Origin: Candidatus Omnitrophota bacterium
GTDB lineage: Bacteria; Omnitrophota; Gorgyraeia; 1-14-0-20-64-10
Reading direction: 5' to 3'
Assembly (NCBI GenBank): GCA_023248095.1
Contig: JAHFFF010000128.1
Coordinates: forward strand, 1-5,115
DNA: 5,115 bases
The notes under the pieces are model-generated. The model was given only the letters and a program-made list of their open reading frames with translations, had not been told where the DNA came from and did no database searches. The number at the start of each line of letters is the position of its first letter. Within the stretch, counting starts at the first letter, position 1. A program made the position numbers and the translations under genes. This document shows positions 1 through 5,115 of this stretch, one piece after another.

Positions 1-1020
1 TACGTGCAGGTGAGGCAGCCGGTCACTCAGGTGATCGGGAATTACTTTGGGAGCGTGACCGGAGTAAACGTCAGCGAGAATACCACCACCAAGGAGCGGA
101 CGTACACCTTCCAGGATTCGGCAGGGGCGATCACCGTCAAGGTGACCCCCGACCAGTTTAACCCGGCTTTTCAGCAGGAGTATCAAGGGTCGTTGTCGAT
201 GGCGAGCGCGTATGACCTGGGTTACGCCCTGAGCGTGACGATTGGAGGGGCAACGCCGACCCTGCAGAATGTGCCCACCCTGAAGGATCTGATCTTGACT
301 GCTGGAGAATGGGCTACCCTAACCTCCGGAGCAACGATTACCCGACCGGTGGAGGGAAAGGCGTTGACCTTCAAGCTGGTCCCCTTGTCGGCATTGACCG
401 ATCAGCAGAAGAAGGATCTGAAAAACGGACGTTTGCTGCCGATCAACGGCCAGATGCTGGTTTCTCTGTGGGTAGATAGCGGTACTTTCTTCATCACCGA
501 TTCGGCCAGCAATCAGGTCTACAAGGTGGTCGCGAGCAGTAGTGGAACCGTGAGCATCTACGAGATAGCGACCGGGGCCGACAAGACCAACACCTTTACG
601 CAGGAGGATTTTAAGTCGATTCGGACGGCGAAAGACAGGATCACGACCGCTGCATCGACCAGCACGATAAAGAGCCATTCGAGCGTTGTCACGTTAAAGC
701 AGACTTTGGGGGCCCCGCGGCCGATGCTCGATCTGGGGGATCTCGACAGCGATAAGGAGCAGCGCGAACAGGTGAGTTTGGCCAGGCAGGTCAATTTCAC
801 CGTCTCTGGGGCTGGTTTGCCGAACGACCCCTCCAATAAGTGGGTGAAGGGAACGGTGACAGATAAAGTGAACCTAAGCTTCCTGGACCAAAGCCAGAAG
901 TTCTCTGAGAAGAATGGGTTTGTGAGCGTGTTCAAATTTGATCCGAAGCTGCCTGCGGTGACCCCTGGGCTGACCGGGGCAAGCGTGATTCCTTCGGTCT
1001 CTCTGCTGGGAGCTACAGCC
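1..1020 (+). other. Protein region: beta-rich segment of unknown type (residues 1-340)
   Basis: I do not recognise a named domain here. The segment alternates hydrophobic and Thr/Ser/Lys-rich positions, as expected of beta-sandwich or beta-solenoid folds, for example around residues 34-47 and 72-83. Residues 92-150 are more mixed and contain a Lys/Asp-rich helix-like stretch (TDQQKKDLKNG, residues 134-144). That is followed by a hydrophobic beta pattern (MLVSLWVDSGTFFITD) that loosely resembles the second half of a C39-type fold, without a cysteine or the usual histidine. Residues 201-260 are polar, with DLGDLDSDKEQRE at about 244-256. Residues 260-340 return to a beta-like pattern and end in a mildly hydrophobic stretch before the proline-rich linker. 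It does not show the (D/N)xFG...DG pattern of the downstream array. Confidence 0.5.
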
Positions 1021-4000
1021 GTTGCGCCGAGGGCCCCTCCGGCTGAGACTTCAGCCACGGCAACTCAGGTATCACAACCCACCCAGGAACCGGCCCAAGC
1101 CACGACCACCCCTTCCTCCGAACAGATCGATGCCCAGATAGATGCGCAGTTCCGAGACCGGCTGAGTTTGACGCAACGGGTGCTCGGCCGGTTGAAGGAG
1201 CTGCTGCGCGGCCTGATGGTGCGGCTGAATGGGGCTGCGGCGGGCGCCCTGGGAATCCTCACCGAATCCAGCATCACCCAGATCATCGCGCGGCTGGCCA
1301 GCTCTTTTGGCGCCTTCCTTATTAACTGCGGCGCCGTCGCGCTGGCGGCCATCTTGAGGGCGCGCAATGCCCTCCTGCCATCGGATCTGGATCTGATGGC
1401 GGCCAATCTGCTGATGTATCAGCTGACGGACCAGGGGATTGAGGGGATGGTCTCCTCCGGCAGCGCAGCCGTCGGGCCCTCCCTGTCCGCCCTGACGATA
1501 CGCAGGGTAGCTGAGCTGTACAACGTGAGCCTGCAAACCATTCGGCCGATCAGCGCCGGCAGCATGGAGCTTCTTCTGGCTACCTTGACCGATTCCAATT
1601 CCAGGGCGATCCTTCACCTGCCGAATCACTTTGTGACCTTCTTGAGATTGGAGGAGGGTGAGGGAGGGAAGGTGGTCCACTTCCTGGATTCGGACAATCA
1701 GGAGTATCAACTTTCCTGGGAGCGGTTCCAATCTGTATGGCAGCTCGGCGGAGGGTATGCCATCGTGCAGGTTGGGGCTGCGCCGATTATTGCCCGCACG
1801 CAGCCGAGCGGGCTGACCGATCTTTCCTCGGGGGCGGGTTCACCAGTTCCTCAAGCGGGGACAGCTTTCCAACCGACGACCTCTCCTACTTCTACTGCGG
1901 TCTCCCCCTTGCCCCCGACCACGACAGAGGGAGAGCCCACCCCTTCCCAAACGCTTTCCCAAAGTTTGATCATGGCGCCGGCGGCCGAACAGGTGAACTC
2001 CTTCCTTATAGTACAGGTGGGTGAGGAGGAGGAGCGGGGCATTACCGGCACCGCCCCGATTCCGGTCTTGAGGCCGGAGGAAGTGGATCGGGTCGATGCG
2101 GATGGGACGGCCTCGCATACGGAGACCTTTGTGGAGTATGAGTTTGATGAGACCGGCAAGTTGATCAGCGCTCGGGGCGGGTCCGTCAACTGGGGGGTCA
2201 ATATCTTCGGAGAGGCCTTCTTCACGAGGACTACCGATGAGTACGTGATCATTCAGTCGATGGGGCAGGCCAAGGTGAGCCGATCTACGGCAGTCACCAG
2301 CACTCAGCGGATCGATGGGAGTGGGGTGGAGACGACGGCCGTGACGGATTTCACCTACACGGACCAAGATACCAATCCGGCGGACCTACCGCAGTTCTAC
2401 AAGAACCCCGATGGGACAGTTAAGGAGGTGTTCCTGGATGGGGCCGGCAGGGTTCGGGCAGGGCTGACGCTGCGGGCAGAGGGGACGGTGACCGGGGTGG
2501 GTGAGTCGATCTTCGGCGAGACCTTTGTGCAGAGAACGAGCCAGGTTTACGACCTCATCGCGGGCGGCCCGAAGGTGATTCGTTCCGAGACGGTGACGGA
2601 CACGATGGGGATCGATGGGGCCAAGAGCACCACCCGGCAGATTGTGGGCCAGGAGTACGACCCGGTGACCGGGATCTTGACGAGGATGTTCCATCCGGGC
2701 GATGCGCCGGATGTTGCCACCGAGTCGGTGGATCTGTTCGGGAACAGGACCGAGGCGCACGTGACGGAGGAGTTCGAGATCATCAATGGGCAGGGCAAGG
2801 TGGTTCGGGCGCACACCGAATCGACTCAGACAGGGATCGATGGGTCGCAGTCCCTTTCCATTTCCGAGGTGAAGAACCTCTATACCGCAGGGACGGAAGA
2901 TCCGGCGGCGATTCCCACCGATTACAGCCGGCCTACCGTCAACGCCGTGACCCCTCCGACGGGACGGAGCTGGATCGGGAACCTCGTGGGGGTGGAGGAG
3001 CAGGAGGTTTCCTATCGGGATCTGCAGGATCAGGCTCAAACCTTCCAGGGGAGCGTGACGGTTGCGACGGATGCCTTCGGTTTCAGCAAAACCCTCTCGC
3101 TGGTCCGGAACACCTACGAGATGATCGGCGGCCAGTCGAAGGTGGTGCTGAGCATGAACCACACCATTCAGGAGGCCGTCGATGACAGCCGGTCAGAGAC
3201 GCTCAGCCTGATTCGATCCGATTACACGACAGGAGAGGAGGATCCCACCAGCCTGCCTTCCGAATACAGCCTGCGACAACCCGAGGGAAGGGTCTGGAAG
3301 GGGCTGCTCAAGGGATCGCGGGAACAGCAGGTGGTCTTCTTCAATCCCTTGACCGGGCAAAACGAGTCCTTCATCGGAACGGCGACGGTTTCTCACGATG
3401 CCTTCGGATTTGTGACCGCTGTCTCCAAGGCTGAAAACCGGTACGCTCCGTTGCTGGGGGTGGCCCGTCTGTTGGAGACAGACACCTCGGTTCGCAGTCA
3501 GGGGCTGGATGGCTCCGGCTCTTCCTCGGACAGCGTGGTCACTTATGAATACAGCCAGCGGACGTCCGCCGATCGGAACGGAGATGGTGTGGTGACCGAT
3601 GCCGAGCTGGCGGATCTCCTGCCTGGAGCCGACCCCGCCTCCCGCAGGGCCTATGTCAATCCTGACAGCCTCATGCTGTATCCCACCGTCCTGATGGCGG
3701 CGAACGGTTTCGGCAGGATGGAGGGGACCGATGCCTTCGGTTTCAGCACCTTCCAAACCTTCTCTCGGGATTCCTTGACGATCATCCATGGCCAATCCCG
3801 GGCCGATGCGACCTTCAACTGGACCGTGACACACGGCGTGGATGGGTCGGTATCCGTCACGAGCGGTGCAACCAACCTGGATCCGCTTCTGCAGAGTTCG
3901 GGCAAGAGCCTTGAACAGTTGACGGTGGACGATCTGTCCGCGGCGGTGGAGGGGTCGAGGGTTGACTACACCTACGATGCGCAGGGGCGGCTGGTGAATG

Positions 4001-5115
4001 CCGCGGGCGATGCGGGGACCGTGGGGCAGGATGCCTTTGGATTCAGTCTGTATCGGACGAGGGGACACGACGTTTACACCATCATCCAGGGGCAGGCCCG
4101 CGTGGACCTGGCGCAGACCTGGACGATAACGGAGGGGACTGATGGATCCCGCTCCATTACCTCCGGGGATGCCACGCTGGATGCGCGAGACGCCGGTTTC
4201 GATGCAATCGACCACGCGTGGCTGGGAGCGAATGTGGGGCCGGCGACGGTGGACTACGCGTACGATGCGGCGACGGCCAAGGTAACGGGTGCGGTAGGGG
4301 CCAGCGCAACGGTCGGGCATGATGCGTTTGGTTTCAACGTGTTCCGGACGCAGACGCAAGATGACTATACGGTGATCAAGGGGCAGACGCGTGTGGATCT
4401 GTCGAAGAGCTGGACGTTGTCGGAGGGGCTGGATGGATCTCGCTCGGTGACCCTCGGGGCCGGAAGGATACAGACGCTGGATCCGCGCGGGCCTGGTTTT
4501 GATGAGCTGACGATCGCTTCGCTCAGGGCCTTGGCGGCTGAGGACGCCGCGGTGCTGGACTACAGCTACGACGAGGTCGCTCGTGTCACCGCTGCCTCTG
4601 CCGGTGGGTCGGCGACCGTGGGGCACGACGCCTTTGGGTTCAACATCTTTAGGACGCTGACGCAGGATCAGTACGCGGTGATCAAGGGCCAGGCGCGGGT
4701 GGATATCTCGAAGAGCTGGACATTGACGGAGGGGTTGGACGGCTCCCGCTCCATGACGGTGGGTTCCGGCGTTGTGGATTCGATCGATCCTCGGTCGGCC
4801 GGTTTCGATGGACTTACCATCACGCTGTTGCAGGAGCTGGCCGCCGGTTCGCCGGCGATTTTGGATTACGAGTACGATGCTGCGGCCCGGGTGAGTTCGG
4901 CGACGGCGGGAGAATCTGCGACACTAGGGCACGATGCCTTCACCTTCAACGTCTTCCGGACGCTGACGCAGGACCAGTACACGGTGATCAAGGGTCAGGC
5001 GCGGGTGGATGTCTCCAGGAGCTGGACGCTGACCGAGGGGTTGGACGGGTCGCGCTCGGTGGTGGTGGGTTCCGGCATCGCGGACTCGATCGATCCGCGT
5101 TCTGTGAGCTTCGAC
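1..5115 (+). CDS. Interior of a giant repeat protein with an embedded C39-like peptidase domain (partial at both ends)
   Basis: Frame +1 is open for all 1705 codons without a stop, so both ends of the gene lie outside the window and no start can be chosen. In order the product has a beta-rich region of unknown type (residues 1-340), a Pro/Thr linker (341-373), an amphipathic lead-in (374-434), a C39-like papain-fold domain (about 435-594), a second Pro/Thr/Ser linker (601-655) and at least ten tandem repeats of about 100 residues (734 to the end). There is a single cysteine in the whole stretch (Cys443). The richness in Thr, Ser, Val, Gly and Asp, the near absence of cysteine and the repeat architecture fit an exported surface or secreted protein, but no signal peptide, membrane segment or cell-wall anchor is visible here. 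Comparison of repeat units shows many silent and few replacement changes, which supports real translation. The overall function is not known. A giant adhesin or predation-type protein is an inference. Confidence 0.95.
1021..1119 (+). other. Protein region: Pro/Thr/Ala/Gln-rich flexible linker 1 (residues 341-373)
   Basis: This low-complexity stretch is dominated by Ala, Pro, Thr, Gln and Ser (for instance RAPPAETSATATQ and QEPAQATTTPSS), with few aromatic residues. Such composition is typical of extended, often extracellular, interdomain linkers. It separates the beta-rich region from the C39-like module and pairs with a similar linker on the other side of that module, so the peptidase-like domain looks like a discrete cassette. 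Confidence 0.75.
1120..1302 (+). other. Protein region: amphipathic helical lead-in to the C39-like domain (residues 374-434)
   Basis: Residues 374-410 carry a heptad-like spread of Leu, Ile and Val among Arg, Lys, Gln and Glu (DAQIDAQFRDRLSLTQRVLG, then RLKELLRGLMVRL), followed by an Ala/Gly-rich turn and a second amphipathic stretch (SSITQIIARLASS). This reads as two or three helices leading directly into the cysteine-bearing helix. The charged residues argue against a membrane span. It could be part of the peptidase fold, or a helical prodomain-like element. The sequence alone does not decide between them. Confidence 0.5.
1303..1782 (+). other. Protein domain: C39-like (papain-fold) cysteine peptidase domain, residues about 435-594
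   Basis: C39 peptidases cut peptides, classically after a double glycine in bacteriocin leader peptides, and related stand-alone C39-like domains occur in many exported bacterial proteins. Three landmarks appear in the family's order. They are a cysteine at the start of an alanine/leucine-rich helix (INCGAVALAAIL, Cys443), a histidine in the characteristic AILH...NHFV setting (AILHLPNHFVTFLRL, His543), and an aspartate in a FLDSDNQEY strand-turn followed by LSWERF (Asp563), where the family usually has an LDP-type turn. The segment before the histidine (SLSALTIRRVAELYNVSLQT) matches the family's helix-then-strand layout. The Cys-His distance is 100 residues, longer than in compact C39 domains because of an insert around residues 455-490. 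The glutamine normally found six residues before the cysteine is replaced by Gly437, so activity is uncertain. A non-catalytic peptide-binding role is the main alternative. Confidence 0.8.
1801..1965 (+). other. Protein region: Pro/Thr/Ser-rich flexible linker 2 (residues 601-655)
   Basis: A second low-complexity linker is rich in Pro, Thr, Ser, Gly and Gln (for instance SGAGSPVPQAG, TTSPTSTAVSPLPPTTT and PTPSQTLSQS). It lies just after the last strand of the C39-like domain (YAIVQVGAAP). Together with linker 1 it brackets the peptidase-like module, which suggests that module is a mobile, protease-exposed insertion between the upstream beta-rich region and the tandem repeats. Confidence 0.75.
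1966..2199 (+). other. Protein region: repeat-linker-like segment before the array (residues 656-733)
   Basis: After a Glu-rich turn (GEEEERG, residues 674-680) this segment reads like the interval that joins later repeat units. It has an acidic LRPEEVDRVDADG stretch, then VEYEFDETGKLISARGG, which lines up with VDYTYDAQGRLVNAAG before unit 7 and with LDYEYDAAARVSSATAG before unit 10. It is best read as the linker half of a repeat whose core has been lost, or as the cap of the array. Confidence 0.55.
2200..2505 (+). repeat. Repeat unit 1 (residues 734-835), divergent
   Basis: The core reads NIFGEAFF, then EYVIIQSMGQAKV, then QRIDGSG, with 36 residues between the two key glycines (737 and 773) because of a two-residue insertion before GQ. 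It lacks the WT strand of the late units. Its linker contains YTDQDTNPADLPQFY, the first of three related (E/Q)D..P...LP..(Y/F) motifs, and ends with DGAGRVRAGLTLRAEG. Confidence 0.8.
2506..2730 (+). repeat. Repeat unit 2 (residues 836-910), divergent and short
   Basis: The core begins SIFGETFVQRTSQVYDLIAGG, close to unit 1 (NIFGEAFFTRTTDEY), and reaches MGIDGAKS 34 residues after the FG glycine. The GQ motif is altered to GGPKV. The linker is the shortest in the array (41 residues between glycines) and contains QEYDPVTGILTRMF, a YD-type motif. Confidence 0.78.
2731..3069 (+). repeat. Repeat unit 3 (residues 911-1023), divergent, longest linker
   Basis: The core is DLFGNRTEA, then FEIINGQGKVV, then TGIDGSQS, with 34 residues between key glycines. 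The linker (79 residues between glycines) carries YTAGTEDPAAIPTDY and then GRSWIGNLVGVEEQEV, both recurring in unit 4. This shows that units 3 and 4 arose as copies including their long linkers. Confidence 0.8.
3070..3396 (+). repeat. Repeat unit 4 (residues 1024-1132)
   Basis: This is the first unit with the full DAFGF motif. It continues with NTYEMIGGQSKVVLS and reaches EAVDDSRSETL, where the usual DG is DD at the same 35-residue spacing. The linker has YTTGEEDPTSLPSEY and GRVWKGLLKGSREQQVV, matching unit 3. Confidence 0.88.
3397..3729 (+). repeat. Repeat unit 5 (residues 1133-1243), degenerate core and EF-hand-bearing linker
   Basis: It begins HDAFGFVTAVSKAENRY but then runs APLLGVARLLE, where other units have (V/I)I.GQ.(R/K)V, so the GQ element is lost. 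The DG motif (QGLDGSGSSS) is kept at 35 residues. The linker carries the calcium-loop motif described separately and a non-repeated stretch (VNPDSLMLYPTVLMAANGFG) before the next DAFGF. Confidence 0.85.
3571..3606 (+). other. EF-hand-type calcium-binding loop (residues 1191-1202)
   Basis: The twelve residues DRNGDGVVTDAE give Asp at position 1, Asn at 3, Asp at 5, Gly at 6, a hydrophobic residue at 8, Thr at 9 and Glu at 12. This is the full ligand pattern of an EF-hand or dockerin-type loop. The following ELADLLPG looks like the exiting helix, while the preceding helix is short or absent, which is more like a single dockerin-style or extracellular calcium loop than a paired EF-hand. It sits in the linker of repeat unit 5, and I see no second complete loop in the window. 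Calcium binding is inferred from the motif. Confidence 0.75.
3730..4029 (+). repeat. Repeat unit 6 (residues 1244-1343), first unit of the late type
   Basis: It reads DAFGFSTFQTF, then DSLTIIHGQSRAD, then FNWTVTHGVDGSVSV, introducing the WT strand found in all later units. Spacing of the key glycines is 35. The linker has LTVDDLSAAVEGSRVDYTYD followed by AQGRLVNAAGDAG, the clearest YD-like motif in the window. Confidence 0.9.
4030..4320 (+). repeat. Repeat unit 7 (residues 1344-1440)
   Basis: It reads DAFGFSLYRTRGHDVYTIIQ, GQARVDLAQTWTITEG and TDGSRSITSG, with 35 residues between key glycines. At 97 residues it is the shortest of the late units. The linker contains ARDAGFDAID and VDYAYDAATAKVTGAVGAS. 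Confidence 0.92.
4321..4626 (+). repeat. Repeat unit 8 (residues 1441-1542)
   Basis: It reads DAFGFNVFRTQTQDDYTVIK, GQTRVDLSKSWTLSEG and LDGSRSVTLG, with 35 residues between key glycines. The linker has LDPRGPGFDELTIASLRALA and LDYSYDEVARVTAASAGG. It is very similar to units 9 and 10. Confidence 0.93.
4627..4932 (+). repeat. Repeat unit 9 (residues 1543-1644)
   Basis: It reads DAFGFNIFRTLTQDQYAVIK, GQARVDISKSWTLTEG and LDGSRSMTVG, with 35 residues between key glycines. The linker has IDPRSAGFDGLTITLLQELA and LDYEYDAAARVSSATAGES. It has the same 102-residue length as unit 8. Confidence 0.93.
4933..5115 (+). repeat. Repeat unit 10 (residues 1645-1705), cut by the window end
   Basis: It reads DAFTFNVFRTLTQDQYTVIK, GQARVDVSRSWTLTEG and LDGSRSVVVG. 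The FG glycine is replaced by Thr1648, yet the 35-residue spacing to Gly1683 is kept. The linker starts IDPRSVSFD and runs off the window, so the array continues downstream. Confidence 0.93.

Larger units (their letters stand above)
2200..5115 (+). repeat. Tandem array of ten ~100-residue protein repeats with a (D/N)xFG ... DG core; continues past the window end
   Basis: Units begin at residues 734, 836, 911, 1024, 1133, 1244, 1344, 1441, 1543 and 1645. The period is 102, 75, 113, 109, 111, 100, 97, 102 and 102 residues, and the tenth unit is cut by the window. Each unit has an FG-type turn (DAFGF in the best copies), then Y-x-(V/I)-I-x-GQ-x-(R/K)-V, then (in units 6-10) a WT strand, then (I/L/V)DGS. 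From the G of FG to the G of DG the distance is 34-36 residues in every unit, while the following linker varies from 41 to 79. The pattern suggests a small beta fold repeated as beads on a string. I do not recognise a named family. The Y-x-Y-D-x-x-x-(G/A)-(R/K) linkers superficially recall YD repeats. Confidence 0.93.

Noticed and set aside
721..780. Possible calcium loop at DLDSDKEQREQV (residues 249-260)
   Set aside because: Position 6 is Lys instead of Gly, and position 12 is Val instead of Glu or Asp, so the EF-hand pattern is not met.
1282..1359. Possible transmembrane helix around SSFGAFLINCGAVALAAIL
   Set aside because: The hydrophobic stretch coincides with the cysteine-bearing helix expected at the start of a C39-like fold, and polar Asn and Cys sit at its centre.
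1737..2024. 95-codon plus-strand open frame in another frame
   Set aside because: It overlaps the end of the C39-like domain and linker 2 in frame +1, has no family resemblance, and is explained as a shadow of the GC-rich linker.
2086..2124. Possible calcium loop around DRVDADGTASHTE
   Set aside because: If DADG is placed at loop positions 3-6, position 1 is Arg697, so a key ligand is missing.
319..3162. Several shorter minus-strand open frames (e.g. 1072-1731, 1840-2367, 2386-3162)
   Set aside because: All are antisense to frame +1, overlap one another, show Arg/Pro/Ser-rich low-information sequence and have no recognisable domain. The sense frame carries the C39-like and repeat motifs.
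3193..4626. 477-codon open frame on the minus strand, opposite the repeat array
   Set aside because: It lies wholly antisense to the well-supported frame +1 repeats. Its composition (Arg, His, Pro, Gly, Gln-rich) is the usual product of reading GC-rich coding sequence backwards, and its apparent internal repeats mirror the sense repeats.
3541..4932. RHS/YD-repeat toxin
   Set aside because: The YD-like motif occurs once per ~100 residues, and no RHS core signature or toxin tip is visible.
2200..5115. CRISPR array or DNA-level satellite repeat
   Set aside because: The period is about 300 bases, always a multiple of three, with silent third-position drift. The repetition is at the protein level inside one reading frame.

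Overview
The window is the interior of one very large protein-coding gene. Frame +1 stays open through all 1705 codons (5115 bases) with no stop, and neither the true start nor the end of the gene is visible. No promoter, RNA gene, terminator, mobile element or CRISPR array is seen, and I accept no second gene on either strand. All residue numbers below count from the first base of the window (residue n starts at base 3n-2).

Layout of the protein: (1) residues 1-340, a beta-rich Thr/Ser/Val-rich region with no domain I recognise; (2) residues 341-373, a Pro/Thr/Ala/Gln-rich linker; (3) residues 374-434, an amphipathic, probably helical lead-in; (4) residues about 435-594, a papain-like domain of the C39 type with a visible Cys443-His543-Asp563 triad; (5) residues 601-655, a second Pro/Thr/Ser-rich linker; (6) residues 656-733, a segment resembling the linkers of the array that follows; (7) residues 734-1705, ten units of a roughly 100-residue tandem repeat, the last cut by the window end. 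The repeat has a core of near-constant length: a (D/N)xFG motif followed 34-36 residues later by a DG(S) motif. Cores are joined by linkers of variable length, many carrying a Y-x-(Y/F)-D motif and one carrying a textbook EF-hand calcium loop. Early units are divergent; units 7-10 are very alike.

The most striking points are that the only cysteine in 1705 residues is the predicted catalytic one, that the glutamine usually found six residues before it in C39 peptidases is absent, and that the repeat keeps a strict internal ruler despite strong sequence drift.

Organism: GC-rich bacterial coding sequence. Giant repeat proteins with embedded peptidase domains are known from Omnitrophota and some other, often predatory or episymbiotic, bacterial lineages. 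That makes such a host plausible, but the window alone does not establish the taxon. A reasonable working model (inference) is a giant cell-surface or secreted protein in which a tandem beta-type array forms a stalk or adhesive region and the C39-like module performs, or once performed, proteolysis or peptide binding.
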